Part shown: piece after piece, positions 10,601-20,221 of the stretch
How the letters are laid out: each line of letters begins with the position of its first letter
Position numbering within the stretch: the first letter of the stretch is position 1
Source of the DNA: Planococcus citri
Lineage: Eukaryota > Arthropoda > Insecta > Hemiptera > Pseudococcidae
Direction: 5' to 3'
Assembly: GCF_950023065.1 (NCBI RefSeq)
Contig: NC_088679.1
Location: 66,402,001-66,466,000 of the forward strand
Length of the DNA: 64,000 bases
Program-made: the position numbers and the translations under genes
Notes under the pieces: model-generated
The model's database searches: none
The model's input: the letters and a program-made list of their open reading frames with translations, nothing else
Told to the model about the DNA's origin: nothing

Positions 10601-12496
10601 TGTATTTTGATGTGTCGCACGTGAGTATTCGCAAAAAAGTTGTCAAAGTACACTTTACGGTGGGAGAGGGGGCACCCAAGGGTTAAAATTCAAAATTAAT
10701 GGTACTTATATTCATATTTTATGCAAAATTTTGATGCATTGTGATAGGTCGCACAGAATTATTCATAAAAAAAATTGTCGAACTACAATTTAGGGCGGGG
10801 GAGAGAGGCACAGAAGGGTTGAAATTAAAAATTAATGGTGTAATCGTATTCTACGCGAAATTTTAATACATTTTGATAGGTCGCACGAGTACTTCGGGGG
10901 AAAAAATGTCAAACTAAATTTTGGGGTAGGGGTAACCTCTCAACCACTTCTCTGCGCCATTACTCGTCATTGTGCAGGTATTTTTCAGCCGTTTTTTTTC
11001 AATTCGGATGGAAATAATCTTTCCGAACTAGTTTCACAAACATTTTTTGGTAGCCGCGCATACTTATGACTACAGAACGATTTGACCAACAAAAATGCAT
11101 AAAAATGCATAAAAACTGCATTCAAAGTGCAATAAAATCCGTTTGTGCTAATTTCCAACAGAACAAAACACATATTTGGTATCTGGCGGTGACACCCTTC
11201 ACGACTACGTTTCATTTTTTTGGTAGCGGCCACGTTCATAAATACACCCCTTTGAGGCTCTAGCCCCCTATTGTGCAATTTTGAAATATTGAAATCATGT
11301 GTTTTGGGTTTTCGCGGGTCCCTTCTACATTATGCCGGATAATTTTTTTGATAAGCAAAAAATGTCAGTAAAATCGATTTCTACGGAACTTTTTGCTCCG
11401 TAGATTGTAGACTACATATAATATAGTCTTTTTGCTCTCAATCACTTTCTAAAACAAATTTTAAATTCATGCCAATTTTTTACGGTATCTTTTTGACAAT
11501 TCAACTACGAACTCCGTGATATAAACGAGAAAATACAGTACCAGTATTTCGTCTCTATGTGAATATACTCGGAGTCTCAAAAGCTCGAACAAATTAAAGA
11601 ATTTTACTCACTTTTTTGTTAATTTACCTGAGTAAAATCTGGTGATGCACCGCACAGTTTTGAATATCTTTCAAAAAGGAACTTTGCAATGTGGCTAGTT
11701 CTTCCATCCGTTGATCGTAACTTGGTTGCGACCACAGTCGTTGGTACTGTGAAGCGAATAATCTCGCTCGATAATCGATAAAATCGCTCAAACGTTGAAA
11801 TTTCAAGTAAAACTCCCTCATGATGATCATCGGAAAAACGACGACAAGAAAAAACATCACACAGACTGGAACTGCGGTTAAAACTTGTGAAAATAGCAAC
11901 GCTAGGAACACGTTTAGGCTACGCACGTTATCAGAATACGTAGGATAAATGTAATAATCAGGATCAGTCAGTTTTCCAGGATGATATCCGATTATGAAAT
12001 CCAAATACGTGCTGATGATATACAAAGCGCTCATAATCAGTTGAGCGGATAGTGCTAAATAAACGCTATTCCAGCTCAATTTTTGTCTCGGTGTGAAAGC
12101 GAGTGTCGATGTCGGTTGCACTTTTAGATCGTTCGATTTATCTAGGATCTTGAACATCTGGACGGTGTGGTGACGGTGACGATTAGTACCGATAGGAATT
12201 GTGATTAGTAAATTAACGGCGACCGTAACGACCTGCAATGCGAACAGTAATTTGACCACGTTGTGATTGGATGAGAAAAACACGAACGCGATGCTGTTTC
12301 CGTACAGAAGTACGATAGTCGTGATGTAACAGAGTCTCCAAAATAAGGTGACGTGTTGATTGAATACGCTGGATTGGTAAAACTCGCCTAGGAACCAGTA
12401 CAGAAGGTGTAGTTGGTTGACGATGGTGTTTCGATACCCGAACAGATTCTCTTTGCCGATAAGTTGGTGGATGAGGTTACGATAATTGTGTTCCAT
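4648..12496 (-). CDS. Odorant receptor OR2 (4 exons, 429 aa)
   Basis: Exons on the minus strand are 12496-11628, 7586-7487, 5076-4969 and 4860-4648 (869+100+108+213 nt, in frame, stop included). All junctions are GT-AG with phases 2,0,0. TM1-TM4 lie in exon 1, TM5 in exon 2, TM6 in exon 3 and TM7 in exon 4, with the signature NIPWYYM...RKSVHLLL...CNTVYSTVN. It is a ligand-binding OR subunit by family. Two things are odd. The loop motif that reads PLYCENV in most copies is PTYSDNV here, so a conserved cysteine is lost. Intron 1 is 4041 nt, against 80-94 nt elsewhere, because it holds a foldback element with two further insertions. Intron 2 (2410 nt) holds a satellite and a hairpin MITE. It could instead be a fusion of two broken copies; exact frame and exon sizes favour one gene. 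Confidence 0.8.
5077..5989. other. OR2 intron 2, unique-looking part
   Basis: AT-rich intron sequence between exon 3 and the satellite. I see no second gene, repeat pair or structured element in it. Confidence 0.45.
5990..6780 (+). repeat. Degenerate GACAGACAGGTCAATGACCTT minisatellite with EcRE-like IR1 sites
   Basis: A tandem, strongly degenerate array of units of about 30-60 nt built from GCCAGACAGACAG, GGTCAATGACCTT and CTTCAGAAG words. Related arrays occur at 30725-31025 and 63706-64000. Each unit tends to contain AGGTCA-N-TGACCT, an inverted repeat with one spacer base. Perfect copies are at 6049-6061, 6109-6121, 6224-6236 and 6621-6633. Many others differ by one or two bases, such as AGGTCAATGGCCT and AGGTCAATGATCT. 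The array lies in OR2 intron 2. The open frame running through it (5949-6206) simply translates the repeat. Confidence 0.85.
6781..7221. other. OR2 intron 2, between satellite and MITE
   Basis: AT-rich sequence with no exon or repeat structure that I can support. Confidence 0.4.
7222..7432. mobile_element. Hairpin MITE in OR2 intron 2
   Basis: The two halves are inverted copies. TGGTTCATTGGCCAGC through CTTCCCATTTGC on the left is matched by GCAAATGGGAAG through AGCTGGTCAAAAAACCA on the right, with a loop of about 60 nt. No coding capacity. The exact ends and target duplication are unclear. Confidence 0.6.
8712..9817 (-). mobile_element. Solo LTR, TSD AATT
   Basis: Read on the minus strand the segment begins TGATATAGGGCATACTGCC and ends in CTATGTCA, matching the layout of the complete LTRs at 45368 (TGAGAGAGGGCAGATTGGCC...CTATATCA). 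It is flanked on both sides by AATT (8708-8711 and 9818-9821), a 4-bp target duplication typical of Ty3/Gypsy integrases. It keeps the family's GAGCTATCCAGG box followed by an AATATTC...GATATTT hairpin (about 8798-8836). No internal region remains, so it arose by LTR-LTR recombination. It inserted into the foldback element. Confidence 0.8.
9865..10399. mobile_element. PIF/Harbinger-like MITE, TSD TTA
   Basis: Inverted ends of about 120 bp start CAAGGGAACCTCTTGAGGTG on the left, with the near-identical inverse ending at 10399. The flanks are TTA on both sides (9862-9864 and 10400-10402), the 3-bp TWA target duplication characteristic of PIF/Harbinger. There is no transposase frame. The superfamily call rests on the TSD length alone. 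Confidence 0.65.
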
Positions 12497-14336
12497 TTTG
12501 GAAAATTTACGCGGATATATGAAAACAAATCTTTAATCAGTCATCTGAAACAATTGTCGTGTGAATAGTGTATCGAGCTCACAACTTCACAAGCACTGAA
12601 GGTATAGATTTCAGTCAAGCTATACGAACTCGAAGCAGCAGAGTTGTAACAATTACTTTTGTAATTTGTAAACCCTGTTGTTAGAGAAGAAAATTATGCA
12701 CTTTTTTACCCAGTTATTTGTATTTGAAATTGTTTGCATCAAATGCACCGAATGAAGTAAATATCGTTTATATTATGTACTTTTGAATAAATTAGATAGG
12801 TATTTTCGCTCGGTCGCATTAAACGAATAACTTGCAGGTAATTGGGTACGTTTAAATGATAAAAAAATTCTTCGATTGGTTTTTATCAATTATTTATAGG
12901 TAATAGGTATGGTATACTTACCTACCTATTTTCGGAAATAATTTTTTTGTACGCGATAAGTTTCGAGTGTGTTGAAATACGTGTAGGTACTAGGTACTTT
13001 ATAGAGTGGATCACCTCTCCTCCCCTTCTCAAAAAAACCGATGGATATATTTTGACTAAATTCAGCAAAAACCTTCATTTTGAGTTGAAAGTTACCTTAA
13101 AAAATTGTAGCTCCGGAGGTGCCCCTTGAGGGGTAATATGAGTTCTCAAACAGGGGGCATTTTTAAAGAAATTGTGGTTTTTTCGCTACTGTCACTACCC
13201 AGCCTGTTTTGGGAAAAATGGTCCAATGCCAAATAAGAGTACATACATATTTACAATTTTACGCCAATCTGTGCTATTGCTGTAAAAATCCAAGCCCACT
13301 TTTACGGTTTTACATACTAAGCGGTTGAAAACTTGTAAATCGTTTATTGTGTGATAAATTCGTACATATTTTGAAAATGTTTTCTTCGCTAATATTTCGC
13401 ACTAATTATGCCAAAATACTGGAAGATATCATTTATAAAACTGGGGAAATTTTTTGGCCATTATTGCAAACTTGAAAAAAATCAGATACCTTTAAAAAGC
13501 CAGATATCTATTAAATTTTCTGGTTCTATGGAGTTTTTTTTTGGAAAACTGGAATTTTCAAAATACATATTATGTACTACCAGAGCCTCCAAAATGGTTC
13601 GAAGCCACTACCAGTCGACTCAGCACGTTGCAATTAGGGTACAGTGTGAATTCCAGCCTTCCATCTTCATTTGGTAAGTAGTGGTTATTTGACAATTTCG
13701 ACAAAAGTTGGAATTTTTTTAATAATTTTGACAAAAATGTGACTTTTTTGATAATTTTGGCAAAAGCAGGAATTTTTGATAAGTTTGCAGTAGCGATTTT
13801 TCGCCTCATACTATATAGCTACATGACCAACGCGACAATTATCAGATAGTGCAGGTGCCATAACACCTCATTTCATGACTTTGCTGCAAAGATGTGATGC
13901 GTGTGCGCGCTTAGCTCAGTGCATGAGCGTTTTGACAACCTTTTGAACACGTTTTCTAGGGTAAAATTTGACGCTCAACATTTTGTGTTTTGTACATTTT
14001 TCGCATATTTCGCATAATTTTGCAAAAAAACGCGTATTTTTTAGAGTTTTTTGCAATACGAGTAATGAGTTTTTTTGTAGACAAAATTTCAATTTTATAG
14101 ATTAGTAGGATGAAAGTACTTCTTGTAAAAAGACACATTTTGGCGAAAACAGTTTTTGTGTAACACCCTTCACTCAGGAGCTGTGGCGCTTCAAATTTTT
14201 CTTTTGTAAATTTTACCCCCACCACCCCGATAAAAAATTTTGAAAAAAATTGTATTGAAAGGCCCCAGAGATTGATATGAGGAAATATGCCTTCATCGCC
14301 TTAGAGATGGTTACATTAATATGCATCTCCCTATTA
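12497..14336. other. Intergenic OR2-OR3, no gene seen
   Basis: AT-rich. The part at 13670-13800 is a degenerate low-complexity repeat of TTTTGACAAAAGTTGGAATT-like words. I see no splice-bounded frame or RNA gene. Confidence 0.45.
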
Positions 14337-15153
14337 GTGTGGTCCTTAACTACATGGCAAAAAAAATGTGCGATTTTTTCCGCTCCCACCCCCTAAAGTG
14401 GTGACCTCGGGTGAGAAAATAATCCCCAATTTTTTATTTTTTCCATTTTCAAAAAATTCGGGCTGCGGCCAGGCTCCTCAATTTTCAAAATTTTGAAAAA
14501 AACGTAATTCAAAGAACAATTTTGAGTGACATCATCTCTAGAAGGTCCTTTTTGAGTAAAAAAGCCTCTCATGGCGATGTTAGCCCCTCCCATGAAAACC
14601 AAGCTGACCCCCCAGAATATAATAGCTGAAATTTGTATATTATGTGAGATGTCCTAAAATTGGTTGTTTTTGGTCTTTCCTCCTTCCAACCCCACAAAGT
14701 GGTGTCCTTTGGTGAGAAAATAATTCCCTATTTTTTATTTTTTCCATTTTCAAAAAATTCGGGTTGCAGTGGGCCCCTCAATTTTCAAAAATTTGAAAAA
14801 AAAACAATTCAAAGAAAAATTTTTAAAATTTCAAAATTTTGAGTTCCATCGTCTCTAAAAGGTCCCTTTTGAGTAAAATAGACTTTCATGACGATTTTAG
14901 CCCCCTCCCATGAAAACCAAGCTGACCCCACGAGAATAGCTGAAATTTGTATTTTAGATTTTCTGGTGGGGTCAGCTTGAATTGTTCTTTGAATTAGGTT
15001 TTTTTCAAATTTTTGAAAATTGAGGGGCCCACCGCAGCCCGAATTTTTTGAAAATGGAAAAAATAAAAAATAGGGAATTATTTTCTCACCCGAGGTCACC
15101 ACTTTAGGGGGTGGGAGCGGAAAAAATCCCAGCTTCAAAAATAAGGACCACCC
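14337..15153. mobile_element. TIR element with an internal direct repeat, TA-flanked
   Basis: The ends carry inverted GGTCCTTA and, further in, TTTTTTCCGCTCCCACCCCC (about 14368) against its inverse at about 15108-15128. TA lies outside both ends. A unit of about 270 bp (AAGTGGTGACCTCGGGTGAG through CATGAAAACCAAGCTGACCC) occurs at 14394-14612, again in direct orientation at 14696-14930, and inverted at 14990-15120. No coding capacity. It appears to be a MITE that underwent internal duplication. Confidence 0.65.
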
Positions 15154-15179
15154 TACTCTCTATGTATACTAGAAGTATG

Positions 15180-15599
15180 GTAACGTGAGCTTCTATTTAT
15201 AGATCTGTGGCTCGTAGCTCGAAGGCTCGTGCATCAGATCTCTAACCAGCAGCTTTACTTAGTTTCAGCTACTCGCGATGGCTGGTTCTCTGTCAACTTA
15301 TAGACGCATAGGCAGTGGAGTTTTTCCCCTCTACCCCTCTTTCCTGTCTTAGCTCACTTTATCAAGTGGATAATTTGTGCTGACAACGTGATTTTATTCT
15401 AATTAAGTATGCCAATTATCACGGTACATTGGATAATTCTCCAATCATAGCCATTATTGAAACCTCTCCTATTATCTGAGCTATCCATGGAAAGGTAATT
15501 ATTCCTTCTCTAAGGAATAATTATTGACTCAACTATATACTTAAATACGAATTATAAGAATTTCTCTCTATCTCACTAATTACCAATCTCACTCTATCA
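15180..15599 (+). mobile_element. 5'-truncated LTR fragment of the same LTR family
   Basis: It contains the diagnostic GAGCTATCCATGG box (about 15479) followed by the palindrome TTATTCCTTCTCTAAGGAAT. It ends CTCTATCA at 15599, like the ends of the LTRs at 46584 and 51635. The LTR 5' end (TG...GGGCA...GGCC) is absent and no target duplication can be assigned. The left boundary is therefore approximate. Confidence 0.5.
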
Positions 15600-16976
15600 A
15601 GATTTATTCTAGATCACCTTTGAAAAAATATTTCAAATTGCGAACAATTTCATTCATCTTGATGAACTAAAAAAATCAATTAGCTACCTACAGATGAAAT
15701 TCAACACTAAAAACTCATTTAAATTCAAAATTAGCAAGATAATTAATTGAATTAAAAAAATGAAATTCAAAATTCAGAACTAAAAACTTATTATGAAGCA
15801 ACATTAAAGTTCATTCAGCACAAACAAATACATATTTTGGAATCACCCCCTCCCCTCGCAAAAAAAATCATTAAATTGAACTCTAATCTAATTTGAAATA
15901 AAACACTAAAACATTTTTTTCCCCCAAATAAATTTGAAACGACAGGAAAATAGAGTAAAAGCATTTGTAATCACCTTGATGAAAATAAAATTCTAATAAG
16001 GTGTAGTATCAAAATCACCACAAAAAACTGCAATCAAAATCACTACAAAAAAAAGTAGGTACTCGACACTCATATAATCGAAATGACAATGAAAAAAATC
16101 ACTAGAAATTTAATTTAGATTTACTTACTACTCAAAAAAATTCATTTGAAATGATATCAACAAAAAATTTAGAATCAACCACTAATCAATTATAATGAAA
16201 ATAATTATAAACTGAAAAAAAATTAAATTGATCACCAAAAAATGTATTCTAAATCACCTTTAAAAAATCTATTTTAAATTGATACAACAAAAATCTGCAT
16301 CACCATGAAGAAATTCACTCAATTTATCACAGAAAAAAAATACAAGAACAAATTTTCGAATTGAAATACCCCATCACTAACAAATTAACCAATCAGAAAG
16401 ATTCATTATCAACTTTACTACAGCCTTTGAGGTATGAAGAAAGGAATACAAAACTTGTAGCACAATGTGGGGCAATAAAGATGATAAGGAATAAAATTTC
16501 AACAAAAGAAAAATGTTTTAAAATTTCACTTCAAAATAGGCATTAATGTAAAATAAAATACCCAGATATATTAACACAATTGGTCGTAAAAATATTTTAT
16601 CCATGTTATTGTTATCTTTCCCATTCTTCAATTTTGAAACCAATTTTTCATAAACATGTTTTTTTGTTGCAAGAGAACGATTTCCAACACAATGGACCAT
16701 AAAAATTTTAATTTTTTTATGGTGTTAGCTTTCCTAATTGTTTAAATGAGTTGTAAATCAATAAAAGAGACGTCGGAATTCTTTTTTGATATGTCTCTTT
16801 TGCCTTTTCTTGTCTTTTTTTGGCATAAATTTTGGCAATTAATTGTAATCTATTAAGACGCAATCCACTCCCCTTAGAAAACATTCAGGTCAACGACTTT
16901 TTGAACATACACAACAAAAGTAATACACTGAAACAAAACGAAAAAACACAAAAAATGATTATTAATGATTCTTGTT
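15600..16976. other. Very AT-rich repeat-like intergenic tract
   Basis: Loose repeats of TTCTAAATCACCTTTAAAAAA / AAATTGATACAACAAAA type words. The stretch 16240-16345 is related to 19855-19960, so this is a dispersed AT-rich repeat family. No gene seen. Confidence 0.5.
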
Positions 16977-18527
16977 TCAATGTTTATGGATAGTTCTTCG
17001 CCTTAATACATTTACAACCGAATACACATTGTTACACGATCGCAGAAAAAATCCCATATTCAAAGGATATATTTTCAAAGCTCTGAATTCGACGTTGGCT
17101 TGTGCTTGGTACAGCAGCAAATGTACAGATTTTCTCGACGACGCTGGCAGGTAATACCAAGGTATACCCTGTACAGTGTTTTTGAATGTCTCAGCCTGTG
17201 GAAAAATACGCTAAATAATTTCAAGTTAACGAGATTGTGTGCATAAGTTGGGTATAAATTGATATTCAAACCATGTCATCGAAAAATTTCGCTGCTAAAC
17301 AATACACAAATTGAATTGTACCCAATGTTATCGTCAAAACTAGAAATCTGACGGTCAGCAGCATCGACTCTTTTTTAACCTACACATACAGAAATTTATT
17401 TATTTTTCTAACTGATGGAAATCCTTGCAACAATGCAAATACTTAACGCTGATGATATGATCTGAACGTATACATTATCAAATCATAATAATATACTTAC
17501 CAATAATAGAATAAACACGACCAGTATTTCCATCGCTATCAAACAAACCAAGCTTGTGGACATATTGAACTCCAAATAAAATCTCAAGTAGGATATTTCC
17601 CTTCAAGAGTGGGCACAAAAATTGAAAAATTCGAGGAAAAAGAATAATTCTCACATTAGAGGCAATTAGCTTACTTATCTACCTGAGGATGGTATGATGA
17701 TGCTTCGCAAACACGTGTATATTTTTCACGAATTCTTCTTGTAATTCGATTACTTCTGGGGATGTGGAGAGTACAAAACTTGTAGCACGTTCGTAATTGT
17801 GCTTGAATAATTCAGATTGACGATCAATAGCAGTGCTTAGAGATAGAAATTTGCCGTAAAACTCTCTACTGACGAGAAAGGTGAAGAGTGGAATCAAGGA
17901 AAGCGTAGGAGCTCCCGGTAAATAAACTTGTAATTGAGTACTTTGTAGGGCTAGAAAAGTACTCGCGTCGTGAACGTAATCACAATACAGTGGAAAAATA
18001 TAATACTCGGGGTTGCACAAATGATCCTTATCGTAAGTGATGACCAAATTGTAATAAGTAATAATACCGTACAAAGTGGGCAAACCTAATTGGGTAGTGA
18101 TTATTACATAAGGTATCCAAGAATTATACCTCTGATTTGGTTCATCGACGCAATTAAACTCATTGGGCTGGTCAACAAATTGAAGCGTACGAATTAAGTG
18201 ATCGTGGTGTAAGAAAGATCCTAAAGGTACTACGATCAAAATATAATTTACAGCGATCAATATGACTATGGCGAATAACATTTGGGATAGGTTCTGATCG
18301 GATGAAAACAACAAGAACATTGTACCGTGAATGATTACAGTGATTATGGCTAACACGTTTTGCGTTCTCCAGAATATTGTGATGCTTTTATTGAATATCT
18401 TCGATTGATAGAATTCACCTAATAGCCAATGCATCAAGTGTATCTGATTCAGCGTTGTCTTGGAATATCCAAACAGATTCTTTGCGCCGAAAATTTGTGA
18501 AACTAGGTCGTATAAATTGTATCTCAT
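16977..18527 (-). CDS. Odorant receptor OR3 (4 exons, 423 aa)
   Basis: Exons on the minus strand are 18527-17683, 17600-17501, 17379-17272 and 17195-16977 (845+100+108+219 nt, one frame). Introns are 82, 121 and 76 nt. The N-terminus M-R-Y-N-L-Y-D-L...LFGYSKTTLNQ aligns with the paralogues. Four hydrophobic segments fall in exon 1, one each in exons 2, 3 and 4. The loop motif is FPLYCDYV. The C-terminus carries GIPWYYLPASSRKSVHLLLY and SCNNVYSVVN, as in OR4 and OR5, so these three form one subgroup. The donor of intron 3 is the weak GTTTGA. By family it is a membrane OR subunit gated by a ligand I cannot predict. This is the most compact of the OR genes with complete exons in its subgroup. 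Confidence 0.9.
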
Positions 18528-20221
18528 GATGAATTGAAATGAATCACTTTAAAGGTTCAAAGGAATGAAAGGTGAAAATATTTTTAAACTGATCGACTTG
18601 TCACCTGTTCGCGAAATTTCTTTGTAATGTGTTTCGTTCATGAAATACGAGTGTTAGTTATAATAGCTCTTCGATTAAAATTTAGAATTTTTAATTCGAA
18701 GATAGTTGAAAAACTTTTCAAACATGAAAAGCAAAGTAGTAAGGATGGCTAAAAAATAAAATAAACAAATAAAAACAAACGCAAGTGTATGAATAATGAT
18801 AATAATGACACCTGGCTTCTAAAAAACGAACTATTATTAGCAATTTATTGGGAAGGAGATGGAAAAGTTTACTGAATAAATATGAGAATGGATATTGAAA
18901 AAATTCACAGCAAGTGTTTGTTTAGGATACCTTATCAACGTTTGCGAATTGTACCGGGTAAATTCAAGTTACGCCTGAATTTATGTAAATAAATTATTAC
19001 TTGGCCCATGTTCTGATCAAAGATGGACGATGAAAAGTTTTAAAGGAACATAGGTATCTACTATCTACATACCTATGACTTACCAACTGTAAATATAGGT
19101 AGAGGGACAATGGACATACTTAGGTTCATATTTCTTATTTATTTGCTTGCTGACGAAAAGTTTTTACGACATCAAGGTTACTAAGTTCTTTGACATTATC
19201 TAAGAAAACGTCATTTATATCATCAGTGTTGATAATTTTTGTAAATAAAAATTGAAAGCATATTTTTGGAAAAAAAATAATGTCTTCGTACAAGAAAAAA
19301 AAAGTATAAATTTTTCAAACCTAATTTTTGTCAGACTATTCACTTTACTTCGCTCAGAAATCCCCTTTCTTCATTTAAATGATTTAGCCTTGGAAACTTT
19401 CGTTTGCAAATAAAATTCTCATGGTGAGTATTTTTTTCAAATGCTCCACGTTTTTCATAATCTTAGATGGGGACTATTATTGCATCATGATTTTTGAAAT
19501 TTTTGAAAAAGTGTCCTTCGACTGATTGAAATTGATTAAAATTTGTAATTTCATCTAATTTTTTTTCTTTTTTTCAGGTTTTGAAAAACTCTGTGGTTCT
19601 GTGTGATGTTGACATATTTCTTAAAATAGATTACTTGCATGATCCTTTCAAATATTTTGATTGTCGCTACCTAATTTCGGGCTTAAAATTCTTATTTGAA
19701 TTTTCTTGCGAAATTCTGGATCAGTCTTTCAAGGTGCAAGATCAATAATTTTGAATAAGTAGGTAATATTCCACTGCAATGGACTTTTTAAAACTGAAAA
19801 ATGAAAAAATAAGCAATAAGAATGTGCTTTGTTAACAAATTTTGGATAAGGAATGTATTCTAAATCACCTCAGAAAAAATTATTTTAAATTGACACGATA
19901 AAATTATTCTAGATCACAACAATGACGAAATTCAGTTAATTTATCACAAAAAAATGACGTAGGCAATACTCCATGCTTTGCAAACTTTTTCAAACCTAAT
20001 TTTCTTCAGACTATTCACTTCATTTCGCTCAGAACTCCTCTTTCTTCATTCCAATGATTTACCCTGGGAAACTTCTGTTTGCAAATTCAATTCTCTTCAT
20101 GAGTTTTTTTTCAAAAGTTTTTATATTTTGTTTTTTTCTGATTCTAACCTTTTTTGGTGAGGCACTTACTGAAGAAAAATTAGAATGAAATCTGGCAAAA
20201 CATAATATTTAATTGTACGCA
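18528..20221. other. Intergenic OR3-OR4, contains a repeat pair
   Basis: No gene seen. It includes two direct copies of a ~130-bp repeat (listed separately) and, at 19855-19960, a relative of the AT-rich repeat at 16240. Confidence 0.45.
19312..20115 (+). repeat. Direct repeat pair, ~130 bp each
   Basis: 19312-19445 and 19977-20115 are direct copies. Both contain TTTTTCAAACCTAATTTT, CAGACTATTCACTT, TTCGCTCAGAA and TTTGCAAATAAAATTCTC-like words, at roughly 80-85% identity by eye. No terminal structure is seen. Confidence 0.65.

Larger units (their letters stand above)
7886..11370. mobile_element. Foldback element with ~780-bp inverted arms, nested insertions
   Basis: Long arms (about 7886-8690 and 10585-11370) are inverted copies with only scattered mismatches. 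The ends read TACTGAACTTTTTTGC and its near reverse complement, with TA at the outside edge. Two other elements sit between the arms: a solo LTR (8712-9817) and a Harbinger-like MITE (9865-10399). Without those the element would be about 1.8 kb and purely palindromic. The open frames starting MHNRGLEPQRG appear in both arms in mirror image and are not genes. The element lies inside OR2 intron 1. Confidence 0.85.

Noticed and set aside
7978..11278. Mirrored frames beginning MHNRGLEPQRG
   Set aside because: Both lie in the inverted arms of the foldback element and are non-coding.
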